DNA of 64,000 nt from Pseudomonas fluorescens (lineage in GTDB: Bacteria; Pseudomonadota; Gammaproteobacteria; Pseudomonadales; Pseudomonadaceae). Where the stretch lies: the NCBI RefSeq assembly GCF_003732425.1, contig NZ_MOBX01000013.1, positions 994,026-1,058,025 of the forward strand, in the 5' to 3' direction. The notes below the pieces were generated by a model. That model searched no databases and was not told where the DNA came from. It saw nothing but the letters and a program-made list of their open reading frames with translations. A program made the translations under genes and the position numbers. Shown here one piece after another: positions 24,978 through 33,043 of the stretch. Positions within the stretch are counted from its first letter, which is position 1; the number at the start of each line of letters is the position of its first letter.

Positions 24978-25073
24978 GTGAACATTCGGATGAACGAGGC
25001 CAGCGACGAGTTGTTCGCAACCATCCTGGCCATGGTCGGACGCGCTGCTGGCCGGGCGACTGGCGGTACTTGA
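24978..25073 (+). CDS. Possible 31-residue peptide
   Basis: A frame from GTG 24978 (or ATG 24990) to the TGA at 25071, reading NEASDELFATILAMVG in its middle, with GGGGGG nearby as a possible ribosome site. It looks protein-like, but nothing else supports it. It may be a gene remnant. Confidence 0.2.
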   Translation: MNIRMNEASDELFATILAMVGRAAGRATGGT

Positions 25074-25098
25074 GCCGCCACTGGCACACTCCTAGGAT
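25070..25098 (+). promoter_or_regulatory. Candidate promoter of the small RNA
   Basis: TTGAGC (25070-25075), 17-bp spacer, TAGGAT (25093-25098). A fair sigma-70/sigma-S pair with ideal spacing; the start would be near 25105. Confidence 0.45.
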
Positions 25099-25104
25099 GG
25101 ATTC

Positions 25105-25245
25105 ACGCAGTGGCTCCGCTCTTCGAGCGCTGCGTAGGCACGGGTGCTCTGAACCCCAATCAAGCCCGTGCCTTGCTTCATGCGCATCTTGAGCCTCGAG
25201 GGCTCTACTTCCTCCCCATCAAAGAGCTTTGAGGCTCTTTTTTTG
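25105..25245 (+). ncRNA. Candidate structured small RNA, about 140 nt
   Basis: Between the peptidase and acetyltransferase genes, a promoter-like pair is followed by four successive stem-loops. These are CGCAG...CGCTC-TTC-GAGCG-CTGCG (about 25107-25135), AGGCACGGG...CCCGTGCCT (about 25135-25175), GAGCC-TCGAG-GGCTC (about 25192-25206), and AAGAGC/GCTCTT followed by seven T. No good reading frame crosses it. Size and position fit a trans-acting or protein-binding small RNA. I cannot name a known family with confidence. Confidence 0.5.
25222..25245 (+). terminator. Rho-independent terminator of the candidate small RNA
   Basis: AAGAGC-TTTGAG-GCTCTT followed by a T run on the plus strand. No annotated plus-strand gene immediately precedes it, which itself argues for a small transcript. 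Confidence 0.75.
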
Positions 25246-25255
25246 TCTGCGCAAA

Positions 25256-25435
25256 TCAGCTGTCCGGCGACGCATCAGCGCGAATCGAGCGCCAGGCCGC
25301 TTGCGCCAGCAACTCGCGATAGTCCGCCGGACTGCCCTTCACGCGCACCGCCAACCCGTTCACGATACCGACGGCAAACACGTGTTCACGGCGCGGATCA
25401 CCATGAGCGTCAAACCCGGCTGAATCGCGGACAGA
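25256..25435 (-). pseudogene. Possible gene remnant (C-terminal fragment)
   Basis: A minus-strand frame ending at 25256 reads like a protein end: DAHGDPRREHVFAVGIVNG, then ADYRELLAQAAWRSIRADAS. It has no start codon: going upstream it runs straight into the acetyltransferase terminator. Codon use is gene-like. I read it as the 3' end of a lost gene; a chance frame is possible. I do not recognise the family. Confidence 0.3.
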
Positions 25436-25474
25436 AAAAAGCCCTTGCTGCGCGATTCACAGCAAGGGCTTTTT
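25434..25474. terminator. Bidirectional rho-independent terminator
   Basis: AGCCCTTGCT/AGCAAGGGCT ten-base stem with A run on the left and T run on the right. It ends the acetyltransferase transcript on the minus strand. Confidence 0.9.
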
Positions 25475-25486
25475 CACCACCCCGGG

Positions 25487-26173
25487 TCAGTGCACGGTCA
25501 GGCGCTGGCGGACAAATGCCTCGACATGGCGGGTGGTCTGATCGAGGTGTCGGTCGCGTTGTTTCTCGGCGTCGAGCATCGCCCGTTTGCCGTTTTTCTG
25601 CAGCAGGTACGTGTGGATCTGCTGCACTTCCAGCGACCGGTAAATCGGCGTGGTGTCGATAAACCCGCGTAAGCCATTGCTGCGGTAATGCCGGGTGCTC
25701 ATCAATACCTGGGTTTCACGCTGGCCAATCACCTCAAAGCCCAACGCTTCGAAGTACGGCACTTTACCGACCGTGCAGGCCAGTTCCGCATGGGGGTAAC
25801 GCCCGACCATTTCACCGATCATCGCCCGCGCCACGCCCTGACGCCGATGCCCTTCGCGCACCGCCATGTAAGCCACGCTGCAGGCTTCCCAGTCGCCCTG
25901 CACCGGCAGGTACAACAGAAAACCGACCACTTGCTCCGGATCATCCTCGTCGGTGGCGACCAGCAACTCGACGTCGGTGCCCTTCTCGCCATTCAACGCT
26001 TCCAGATACAGATGCACCTCATAACCGACCGCGTACTGATAGACGTTGTACAGCAGGTTGCTCGGGCCAAGACCAACCGCGCTGATGTCGGTCAGGTAGT
26101 CGACGACCATCTGCAGGATCTGGCTGTTGACGCCTTCGGGGCATGGGGATTTGTAATGGGTGATGCGTGGCAT
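25487..26173 (-). CDS. GNAT-family N-acetyltransferase
   Basis: 228 residues. GNAT fold with the acetyl-CoA motif A region VAYMAVREGHRRQGVARAMIGEMVGRYP (Q/RxxGxA loop) and motif B PYFEALGFEVIG. An extra C-terminal stretch of about 60 residues (VQQIHTYLLQKNGKRAMLDAEKQRDRHLDQTTRHVEAF) looks helical and charged. The start ATG at 26173 has GGAG ten bases upstream; the longer open frame upstream is chance. Substrate unknown. Confidence 0.82.
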   Translation of the reverse strand: MPRITHYKSPCPEGVNSQILQMVVDYLTDISAVGLGPSNLLYNVYQYAVGYEVHLYLEALNGEKGTDVELLVATDEDDPEQVVGFLLYLPVQGDWEACSVAYMAVREGHRRQGVARAMIGEMVGRYPHAELACTVGKVPYFEALGFEVIGQRETQVLMSTRHYRSNGLRGFIDTTPIYRSLEVQQIHTYLLQKNGKRAMLDAEKQRDRHLDQTTRHVEAFVRQRLTVH

Positions 26174-26377
26174 GACGGGTGAACTCCGGCGGAAAACCGC
26201 GACATCATACCTTGTAGGCTGAGCCAGCCTGCATTGGCAACGAAATCGAAGGTGGAAGCGAGCCTGCTGGGCAGTGTCTGACAAAAATTTCATCCGCCGC
26301 AGAGGGGATCTTTCGCAAATCAGGCATCCAATTCTGCAGCTGCGTTCACTTTTCGACGCAGGCCTTGAGGAGTTGTC

Positions 26378-26701
26378 ATGAGCGTTTTGCGTTCCCTGTC
26401 CAAATGGCGAAAAACCCTGCTGCTGGTGCCGCTGACGCTGGCCGCGCTGAGCAGCGCCCAAGTGTTTGCGCAACCGGTGGTGATCGTCCAGCAAGCGCCA
26501 CCGCCGATGCGCATGGAAGTGATGCCCGGCGCGCGCCCCGGTTATGTCTGGGATCAAGGTCATTGGCGCTGGCAAGGACGCGGTTATGTGTGGATACCCG
26601 GCCACTGGCAACCGGTGAGGTACGGCGCGCGCTGGAAACCCGGGCACTGGCAGGCACGCGGGCCAAACTGGTTCTGGGTCGAGGGGCATTGGGTGCGATG
26701 A
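26378..26701 (+). CDS. WXXGXW-repeat secreted protein
   Basis: 107 residues. A signal peptide (to VFAQ) is followed by a proline-rich stretch, then four W/Y-x-x-x-G-H-W repeats: YVWDQGHW, YVWIPGHW, ARWKPGHW and WFWVEGHW. This is the YXWGXW/WXXGXW family of small exported proteins of unknown function, probably beta-hairpins in the envelope. TTGAGGAGT upstream is a good ribosome site. A second member follows 42 bp downstream, so the two probably form an operon. Confidence 0.85.
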   Translation: MSVLRSLSKWRKTLLLVPLTLAALSSAQVFAQPVVIVQQAPPPMRMEVMPGARPGYVWDQGHWRWQGRGYVWIPGHWQPVRYGARWKPGHWQARGPNWFWVEGHWVR

Positions 26702-26743
26702 AAGCGCGACAGCCTGGCCATCACTTCTTGCGAGAACACCACC

Positions 26744-26956
26744 ATGTCGAAAACCGTTAAAGCACTGCTGGCCGCCACGCTGGTGGCCGTTACGTTGTCC
26801 GGTTGCGTCGTCGAGCCGGCCCGTCCGCATCGGCCTCCGCCGCTGGTCGAAGTGGTTCCGGTGATGCCGGCGCCGGGTTATCACTGGGTTGCCGGGCACT
26901 ATCGCTGGGGCGGCAACCAATGGCGCTGGGTGCCGGGGCACTGGCGGGCCTATTGA
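26744..26956 (+). CDS. Small WXXGXW lipoprotein
   Basis: 70 residues. Type II signal peptide with lipobox LSGC (lipidated Cys20), then a proline-rich linker and two repeats, YHWVAGHYRW and WRWVPGHW. Probably an outer-membrane lipoprotein. It shares repeat type with the upstream gene, suggesting duplication and a shared envelope role. Ends 15 bp before the convergent yceI-like gene. Confidence 0.82.
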   Translation: MSKTVKALLAATLVAVTLSGCVVEPARPHRPPPLVEVVPVMPAPGYHWVAGHYRWGGNQWRWVPGHWRAY

Positions 26957-26971
26957 TTGCAACGGCGAGCG

Positions 26972-27529
26972 TCACTGCTGTGGCGCCACCACTTTGAATT
27001 TGATGGCGATGTCCTTGGACACCACGGTGTCCGCCCACTCCCCCGCGCCGAGGCCGAACTCGTCGCGCTTGAGCACCAGTTCACCGTCGAAAATGCCGAT
27101 CTCGCTGCCCGGTTTCAGTTCCACCGGTACCTGCACTGCGCGGGTGATGCCTTTGAGGGTGAGTTGGCCATCGACCAAGTAACGATGTTCGGCTTTTTGA
27201 GTAAAACGCTTTGATTCGAACACTGCCACGGGAAATTTTTCGGTGTCGAACCACGCCGGTTTCACCAGCTCGGTGTTGGCATCTTCGCTGCCGGCATCAA
27301 TGCTGTTGAGATCGATGTGCAGCGTGGTACGGGCGTTGGCGAGGTTATCGGTATCAAAGTCCAGCGTCGCCTCGAACTTGCCAAAGGTGCCGTACATCGG
27401 CGAGCCCATTTGGTTGTAGGTGAAGCTGATTTGACTGGCGTTGGTATTGACCCGCGTGTACTCGACAGCCTGCGCTGCACAGACGACACACAGCGAACAC
27501 GCGGCAGCCAGCAGCAATCGGATCGACAT
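26972..27529 (-). CDS. YceI-family periplasmic protein
   Basis: 185 residues. A signal peptide ends at CAAQA. The lipocalin-like YceI fold is shown by VNTNASQISFTYNQMGSPMYGTFGKFEATLDFD, IDLNSIDAGSEDANTELVKPAWFDTEKFPVAVFES and LTLKGITRAV. YceI proteins bind long isoprenoids such as octaprenyl derivatives in the periplasm. No cytochrome b561 gene, a common partner, is adjacent. Confidence 0.88.
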   Translation of the reverse strand: MSIRLLLAAACSLCVVCAAQAVEYTRVNTNASQISFTYNQMGSPMYGTFGKFEATLDFDTDNLANARTTLHIDLNSIDAGSEDANTELVKPAWFDTEKFPVAVFESKRFTQKAEHRYLVDGQLTLKGITRAVQVPVELKPGSEIGIFDGELVLKRDEFGLGAGEWADTVVSKDIAIKFKVVAPQQ

Positions 27530-27604
27530 GGGGATTCTCCGGGCGGGGCTGGCCGTCGAGGGCCTCGATTGACTTAAGCAAACATCCGCGCGTTACGCCA
27601 GCGC

Positions 27605-28975
27605 CTACACCAACCGCTCGATCTTCTGATGCTGCCAGACCAGTTTGTAATACAGGGTCTGCAACACCAGCATGCCCAGATACGCCACCGGAAACGCCAT
27701 CCATACGCCTTGCAAGCCGTATTGCCCGTCCAGCCAGTACGCCGCCGGCAGTTGCACACCGACCACACAAATGATCGCAATGATCACCGGCACCAACACC
27801 GTGCCGCTGGCGCGCATGATCCCGCCGATGATGGCCTGGAAGCCGAACACCAACAGGCTCCACAACATGATGTGCAGCAGATGCTCAGCCATCGCCCGCG
27901 TCGAGTCCTCGGTCAGGAACAGGCCCAGCAACCAGTGCGACAACAGGTAACCGAGCACAATCAAACCGCCAGTCAGGCACACGTTGATCAACAGACCGGT
28001 GCGCAGAATCGGTCCCATACGTTCCAGTTGCCCGGCGCCGATGGCCTGTGCGCCGAGAATCGATGCGGTGATCGCAATCGACAACGCCGGGAACTGCACG
28101 TAGTTGACGATCTGCGTCACCGCGCCATACGCCGCCGTCGCTTGCGAGCCGTGCTGGTTGACCAGCGCCAGAATCACCAGCTCCGACAGCGACAGCACAA
28201 TCATCTGCACGCCGGTCGGCAGACCGATGCGCAAGACCTTGCCGAGAATCACCCCGTCGAGACGCAGCGCGGCAAAGAACTCGCGGTCCGGCGCCAGCGG
28301 ATGGCCCTTGCGAATCAGGCGCCACGCCAGCCACGCCATCGCCGCCAGGTTACCGGCCAGCCCGGCGTACGCCGCACTCTGAATACCCAGTTGCGGCAAG
28401 CCGAACCAGCCGCGAATCAGCGCCGGTGTCAGGGCCAGCCCGACGCAGGTCGAGACCATCAGCGCCAGCAATGGCGACAGCGTATCGCTGACCCCGCGCA
28501 ACAGCTGCGTGAACAACACAAACACCAGCAGCGACGGCAAGATCCACATCATCACATGGGCATACGCCACCGCATCGTCGAGCACATCCGCCGGCGTCCC
28601 CAGCCCCGTCAGCGCCTGCCGCGCGAACACGCTGCCCAGCACCGCCGCCGCCAGACCGATTAGCACCCCGAGCAACAGCGTCGCCCCGGCAATCGCCTTG
28701 ACCATGTGCGGCTCCCGCGCGCCCCATGCCTGACCGATCAACACCCCGGCGCCCGCGCCGAGGCCGATCACCAGTGCGATAAAGAAGAACACGATGGGAA
28801 ACATCCCCGAGACCGCCGCCAGCGCCTGGGTGCCGAGCATCTGACCGATGTAGATGCTGTTGACCGTGCCCGACATTGATTGCAGAAAGTTCGACAGCAC
28901 CATCGGCGCGAGAAACAGCAGGTAGGTGTGCCAGAGTGGGCGTTGGGCGACGGCTTGCATTGAATAGAGGTCCAT
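27605..28975 (-). CDS. MATE-family multidrug efflux transporter
   Basis: 456 residues, 12 membrane segments in two homologous bundles. MATE features are APMVLSNFLQSMSGTVNSIYIGQMLG at the start and LGAGAGVLIGQAWGAREP after segment 2. Such pumps export cationic drugs using a sodium or proton gradient. The ATG at 28975 (MDLYSMQAVAQRP) was chosen because the preceding 19 residues lack family character. No regulator is adjacent. Confidence 0.87.
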   Translation of the reverse strand: MDLYSMQAVAQRPLWHTYLLFLAPMVLSNFLQSMSGTVNSIYIGQMLGTQALAAVSGMFPIVFFFIALVIGLGAGAGVLIGQAWGAREPHMVKAIAGATLLLGVLIGLAAAVLGSVFARQALTGLGTPADVLDDAVAYAHVMMWILPSLLVFVLFTQLLRGVSDTLSPLLALMVSTCVGLALTPALIRGWFGLPQLGIQSAAYAGLAGNLAAMAWLAWRLIRKGHPLAPDREFFAALRLDGVILGKVLRIGLPTGVQMIVLSLSELVILALVNQHGSQATAAYGAVTQIVNYVQFPALSIAITASILGAQAIGAGQLERMGPILRTGLLINVCLTGGLIVLGYLLSHWLLGLFLTEDSTRAMAEHLLHIMLWSLLVFGFQAIIGGIMRASGTVLVPVIIAIICVVGVQLPAAYWLDGQYGLQGVWMAFPVAYLGMLVLQTLYYKLVWQHQKIERLV

Positions 28976-29159
28976 CTCGACGGCGGGAGGGCTGATGGAG
29001 GATAGCTTCGGTGAGTTGCACGCGAGGCGCAATTAACATTTCAAATCGGTGTTTATGACCGATGCCCACGCCTGTGTAATTGGCACGGATCTGTAGGTGC
29101 CCGTGGCCGGCTGTGGTAAACAACTGCCCACTCCCATTTTTCCCATTGAGGCTCTGTTC

Positions 29160-29723
29160 ATGCCGCGCTTTGCCCATCTGCTGACCGCCACCCTCCTCGC
29201 CGTGCTCGCCACCAGCGCTCACGCCGCCGCGCCCGCCGAAACGTTGAAGCCGTTACTGGAAACGCTCAACGAACGCCTGAACATCGGCGACCTCGTCGCG
29301 CTGACCAAATGGGACAGTGGCAAGCCGATTCAGGACAGCCCTCGTGAGGCTCAGGTCATCGCCAACGCGCGAACGCTGGCCACCGAGCGCCAGCTCGACC
29401 CTGAGGACGTCGCGCAACTGATCGCCGCGCAAATGGAGGCGAACAAACTGGTGCAGTACGGCTTGCTCACGCAATGGCAGGCGGCCGGTGCCGCGCCGGA
29501 CACGCCGCGCCCCGACCTGGGCAAGCAGATTCGCCCACGTCTGGATGAGCTGCAAAGCCGGCTGCTGCAGCAATACGCCGATTTTGCGCCGTATCGCCAT
29601 GATGCGAATTGCCCGGTGTGGCTGGCCAAGGCGCGCAGTGGCCTGACCCATGATGCGCTGCATGAACTTGCCCTGACACGGGCTACGGGTGAGCTGTGTG
29701 TTCGGGCGGCGAAGTCACTCTGA
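29160..29723 (+). CDS. Periplasmic chorismate mutase (AroQ-gamma-like)
   Basis: 187 residues with a signal peptide (to AHAAAP) and an all-helical AroQ domain. ETLNERLNIGDLVALTKWDSGKPIQD carries the Arg/Lys pattern of the first helix, and VIANARTLATERQLDPEDVAQLIAAQMEANKLVQ the second, ending with Cys-containing helices (ANCPVWL...GELCVRAAK, likely disulfide). It converts chorismate to prephenate outside the cytoplasm, as in the secreted enzyme of P. aeruginosa. The ATG at 29160 has TGAGG eight bases upstream. The physiological role of exported mutases is unclear. Confidence 0.85.
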   Translation: MPRFAHLLTATLLAVLATSAHAAAPAETLKPLLETLNERLNIGDLVALTKWDSGKPIQDSPREAQVIANARTLATERQLDPEDVAQLIAAQMEANKLVQYGLLTQWQAAGAAPDTPRPDLGKQIRPRLDELQSRLLQQYADFAPYRHDANCPVWLAKARSGLTHDALHELALTRATGELCVRAAKSL

Positions 29724-29731
29724 GAAACGGC

Positions 29732-29771
29732 CAGATCAAAAGATCGCAGCCTACGGCAGCTCCTACGGGGG
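29732..29771. repeat. Single REP half (TCGCAGCCTACGGCAGCTCC type)
   Basis: GATCAAAAGATCGCAGCCTACGG... without an inverted partner; a lone half element after the chorismate mutase gene. Confidence 0.7.
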
Positions 29772-29887
29772 ATCGGTGAACCATCATTGCGGTCGATGTT
29801 TACCATCACGGCAATGAAGTTCTCATAAAAAATCCACGGCGTAACATCGGCTCCAGACAAACCAACAACACCCCGGAGCACACGATC

Positions 29888-30367
29888 ATGAAACGCCAGA
29901 CCCTTCTCAGCATCGCTTTCTCGGTTTTCGCCATTAACGCTTTTGCCGCCACCCCGGCACACACCCAAATCGCTGAAGGCGGTTCGGACAAGTTGATTGA
30001 AAGTCGTGTCGCTGAGGGCGGTTCTGATCGTCTGATCGAACGCCGTGTTGCCGAAGGCGGCGCTGATCGCCTGATCGAACGCCGTGTTGCCGAAGGCGGC
30101 GCTGATCGTCTGATCGAACGCCGTGTTGCCGAAGGCGGCGCTGATCGCCTGATCGAACGCCGCGTTGCCGAAGGCGGTTCTGATAGTCTGATCGAACGCC
30201 GCGTTGCCGAAGGTGGTTCTGATCGTCTGATCGAACGCCGCGTTGCCGAAGGTGGTTCTGATCGTCTGATCGAACGCCGCGTTGCCGAGGGTGGTTCTGA
30301 TCGTCTGATCGAACGCCGCGTTGCCGAAGGTGGTTCTGATCGTCTGATCGAACGCCGCGTCGCATAA
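29888..30367 (+). CDS. Secreted protein of ten 13-residue tandem repeats
   Basis: 159 residues: a signal peptide and linker (27 residues, MKRQTLLSIAFSVFAINAFA then ATPAHTQ), followed by ten copies of a 13-residue unit, consensus VAEGGSDRLIERR, and a final VA. Copies 3-5 have Ala for Ser; copy 1 has Lys/Ser changes (SDKLIESR), copy 6 Ser for Arg. There is nothing outside the repeats. The unit is acidic-then-basic with a GG turn, which suggests a regular solenoid or a precursor cut at the Arg pairs. GGAG lies ahead of the start and a terminator follows. Similar proteins in Pseudomonas are loosely labelled phage infection protein. Function unknown. Confidence 0.8.
   Translation: MKRQTLLSIAFSVFAINAFAATPAHTQIAEGGSDKLIESRVAEGGSDRLIERRVAEGGADRLIERRVAEGGADRLIERRVAEGGADRLIERRVAEGGSDSLIERRVAEGGSDRLIERRVAEGGSDRLIERRVAEGGSDRLIERRVAEGGSDRLIERRVA
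29967..30361. repeat. 39-bp tandem repeat, ten units, within the gene
   Basis: Direct repeats with a 39-bp period (13 codons). Units 3-5 and units 7-10 form two DNA subtypes with very few differences inside each, showing recent local duplication. No spacers, so not CRISPR. Confidence 0.9.
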
Positions 30368-30393
30368 ATCACTGGCTTCACCGCAATCCCCTA

Positions 30394-30423
30394 AAAAGCC
30401 CGGCCTGATCAGCCGGGCTTTTC
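30394..30423 (+). terminator. Rho-independent terminator
   Basis: AAGCCCGGC-CTGATCA-GCCGGGCTT followed by TTCT; ends the repeat-protein transcript. Confidence 0.88.
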
Positions 30424-30479
30424 TATGTCACACCGTCATCCATTACCCGACTGGCCACCCACCGCCCATTGCGCATACC

Positions 30480-32156
30480 ATGCGGCCACAACTCCAAAAC
30501 AGACGTCGCCAGCCCATGCTCAAAGCCAGTCTGCGTAGCCACCTCACCCTTTGGTTTGCCGGTTTATCCCTGCTGACGCTGCTGAGCGTGGGCTTCTATG
30601 TCGGCCATATCGCCACTGAACAGATGAAGCAGGCCAGCGGCAATGCCTTGCTTAACACCGCGCGTTCGGCCGCATCGTTATTGGGCGAGAAACTGCGTGA
30701 ACGCCAGTTGGAGGTGTATCTGCTCAGCCGTGCGCCGCATCTGGAGCGTGGCGATCTGGACAACCCGGCGATTCTGAAATCGATGCAACTGCGCACCCAG
30801 GCGCGCGCCGAGTATGCGTGGATGGGCGTCACCGATGCTGAGGGCAAGGTGCATCAAGCGGTGAACGACCTGCTGGTCGGCCAATCGGTGCAACAACGCC
30901 CGTGGTTCCAGGCCGGGTTGCGCGGTGAGTACACCGGCGATCCCCATGAGGCGGTGCTGCTGGCGAAAAAGCTGCCGGCCCTGCCGAACGGTGAACCGCT
31001 GCGCTTCATCGACTTCGCCGCGCCGATCCGTAACGCCGACGGCCAGGTAATTGGTGTACTGGGCGCCCACGCGCACTGGAGTTGGGTGACACGCATTGTC
31101 GAGTCGGCGGCGTTCTCGCATAAAAATTCAACGCCGGATATTGAAGCGTTGATCATCGATCACGATGGCAAGGTGCTCTACCCGGAAGCGCTGATGGGGC
31201 AGCAACTGGCAACTGACACCAAGGGACAAGGCTGGACCGCAGGCAATGGATTCCTCACCAGCATGGTCAAGGTGCCGACGCCGTCAAGCACCGCGCTGTC
31301 ATGGTCGATCGCGGTGCGCCAGCCTTTGGAAACCGCACTGCAACCAGCGCGCCTGCTGATGTACAAATTGCTGATCCTGGGCGTGGTCGCCGCAGTACTG
31401 TTCGGCTTGGTGGCCTACTACCTGGCGCTGTACCTGAGCCGTCCGATCGAACAACTCGCGCGCTCGGCCCGGCAGGTACAGCACAACCAGCCCGGCGCGC
31501 AATTTCCGTTGCAACACCCGGTGCGGGAAATCGCCCAGCTCGGCCAATCCATTGATGCCATGACGCAATCACTGCTCGGCAAGGAGCGCGAACTGCAAGA
31601 GGCCAATGCTTCGCTGGAAGCCACGGTGGCGCAACGCACTGCGGCGCTGACACAAGCCAACGCCGAACTGCTGAGCCTGGCGACTCACGACAGCTTGACC
31701 GGTGTTTACAACCGTCGCCGCTTCGACGAGAAACTTACCGAATACACCCTGCTGTTCCGCCGCACCGGGCGGCCGTTTGCCCTGCTGCTGATCGATGCCG
31801 ACCACTTCAAGCGCATCAATGACAGCCACGGCCACGCGGTGGGTGACGATGTGCTGCAACAGTTGGCGCAGTTGATTCAGAGCAGCCTGCGCACCACCGA
31901 TTTCGTCGCCCGCTACGGCGGCGAAGAGTTCGCGGTGCTGTTGCCGGAGATCGCCAAACCCGACACCCCGGAAGTCGTCGCCGAGAAGATCCGCGTGGCG
32001 GTCGCCGAAGCTCACTTCGCCGTGATCGGGCAAGTGACGGTCAGCATCGGCGTCGGCCTGGCGGACCCGGCCGACAACAGCCACAACGCACTGATCAAAC
32101 GCGCCGATCAACAGCTGTATCAAGCCAAAGCGGCGGGCCGTAACCAAGTGGCGTAA
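30480..32156 (+). CDS. Membrane diguanylate cyclase (periplasmic sensor, HAMP, GGDEF)
   Basis: 558 residues. First membrane segment HLTLWFAGLSLLTLLSVGFYVG, a periplasmic region of about 265 residues of dCache type (AWMGVTDAEGKVHQAVNDLLVGQSVQQRPWFQAGLRG; IDFAAPIRNADGQVIGVLGAH), second segment LLILGVVAAVLFGLVAYYLA, HAMP, coiled coil (ELQEANASLEATVAQRTAAL), and GGDEF. The catalytic motif is GGEEF (in ARYGGEEFAVLL). The RxxD inhibitory site (RTTD) sits five residues upstream. It makes c-di-GMP in response to an external small molecule. An ATG at 30516 (MLKASLRS) is an equally good start; neither has a clear ribosome site. Confidence 0.88.
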   Translation: MRPQLQNRRRQPMLKASLRSHLTLWFAGLSLLTLLSVGFYVGHIATEQMKQASGNALLNTARSAASLLGEKLRERQLEVYLLSRAPHLERGDLDNPAILKSMQLRTQARAEYAWMGVTDAEGKVHQAVNDLLVGQSVQQRPWFQAGLRGEYTGDPHEAVLLAKKLPALPNGEPLRFIDFAAPIRNADGQVIGVLGAHAHWSWVTRIVESAAFSHKNSTPDIEALIIDHDGKVLYPEALMGQQLATDTKGQGWTAGNGFLTSMVKVPTPSSTALSWSIAVRQPLETALQPARLLMYKLLILGVVAAVLFGLVAYYLALYLSRPIEQLARSARQVQHNQPGAQFPLQHPVREIAQLGQSIDAMTQSLLGKERELQEANASLEATVAQRTAALTQANAELLSLATHDSLTGVYNRRRFDEKLTEYTLLFRRTGRPFALLLIDADHFKRINDSHGHAVGDDVLQQLAQLIQSSLRTTDFVARYGGEEFAVLLPEIAKPDTPEVVAEKIRVAVAEAHFAVIGQVTVSIGVGLADPADNSHNALIKRADQQLYQAKAAGRNQVA

Positions 32157-32450
32157 TCAGGCCTTCTTCACTTCGCAAATCCCGTTGGCCCGCTTCTTCC
32201 CGGTGTAGGACACCGCAGGCGAACCATCGGGATTGATGCTCAGGGAAATGGTCACGCCCGCGCCTTTGGCTTCGAAGTAGTTCTCATTGAATTTCTTCAA
32301 CTGGCCTTCCTTGCCATTGATGTAGATCGGCCCGCCTTCATCGGCGTGCACTTCGATCTTGCCTGGGCACGTGGCGTTGAACAGGGGGATGCCAGCGTGT
32401 GCGAGTCCGGTGACGAGCAACAACGGCGCGGCCAGTAGCAAAGATTTCAT
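32157..32450 (-). CDS. Small periplasmic hypothetical protein
   Basis: 97 residues with a signal peptide ending at GLAHA. The mature part is about 78 residues with two Cys (NATCPGK, GICEVKK), likely one disulfide, and a beta-rich pattern (KIEVHADEGGPIYINGKEGQLKKFNENYFEAKGAGVTISLSIN). I have seen this type in pseudomonads without a known function. It ends one base after the GGDEF stop, tail to tail. Confidence 0.7.
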   Translation of the reverse strand: MKSLLLAAPLLLVTGLAHAGIPLFNATCPGKIEVHADEGGPIYINGKEGQLKKFNENYFEAKGAGVTISLSINPDGSPAVSYTGKKRANGICEVKKA

Positions 32451-32610
32451 GGTGGGCTCCTTGAGTGCGACGGTGAACCGGGCGATAGGTCAATAACGCA
32501 TCAGTACCCTATCGACCCGTGGCCAAGTGCAGCGTTCCGCGAAAAAGATTGCTTTGTGCCGATTACGATTTCAAGTGATCGACCACACAAAGTCCCTGCA
32601 GGAGCTGCCG

Positions 32611-32997
32611 TTATTGCGAGAAGGTCTGGAGGTACGCCAGCAAATTATCAAGTTTCTCCTCATCACTCAGCCCCCAGAAGATCATCCGCGTACCGGGCAC
32701 TACACCTTTCGGATCCTTAAGATAGGCGATCAGCGTCTCGCGATCCCACGTTTTTCCCGAGTTTTTCATCGCCTCGGAATACACGTAGTTGGCCGACGTA
32801 CCAGCCGGACGGCCGATGATGCCGTTGAGCTGTGGGCCGAATCCCGGACGGGCCGATTCGCCGACCTGATGGCAGCCGCCACACAGGCGTGGGAAGATTT
32901 TCGCGCCGGCGTCGGGATCGCCTGCGGCATTAGCAGCAGTAGTGAACAGGCCTGCGGTGAGGCTCAAGGCCAGGGCGAGTGATACGGTGTTTTTCAT
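32611..32997 (-). CDS. Class I c-type cytochrome
   Basis: 128 residues. A signal peptide (to ANA) is followed by a small cytochrome c. Heme motif CGGCH at Cys39-His43 (FPRLCGGCHQVG). The distal ligand is probably the Met in PGTRMIFWG. C-terminal helix EEKLDNLLAYLQTFSQ. The sequence resembles mitochondrial-type c2/c550 cytochromes (GPQLNGIIGRPAGTSANYVYSEAMKNSGKTWD). A periplasmic electron carrier; no partner dehydrogenase is adjacent. Confidence 0.88.
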   Translation of the reverse strand: MKNTVSLALALSLTAGLFTTAANAAGDPDAGAKIFPRLCGGCHQVGESARPGFGPQLNGIIGRPAGTSANYVYSEAMKNSGKTWDRETLIAYLKDPKGVVPGTRMIFWGLSDEEKLDNLLAYLQTFSQ

Positions 32998-33043
32998 CTG
33001 GATGTCCGGCTCTGCATAAAACGGCGGCGCAAGATTAGCACTT

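Noticed and set aside
26174..26962. N-terminal extension of the acetyltransferase frame (491 residues)
   Set aside because: The extension is low-complexity, overlaps two WXXGXW genes on the other strand, and a proper ATG with ribosome site lies at 26173.
29967..30361. Possible CRISPR array
   Set aside because: The units are contiguous with no spacers and encode a continuous secreted protein.
29806..30381. Long minus-strand frames opposite the tandem-repeat gene
   Set aside because: The 39-bp period is a multiple of three, so every frame without a stop in one unit stays open. They lack a signal peptide or ribosome site and are shadows.
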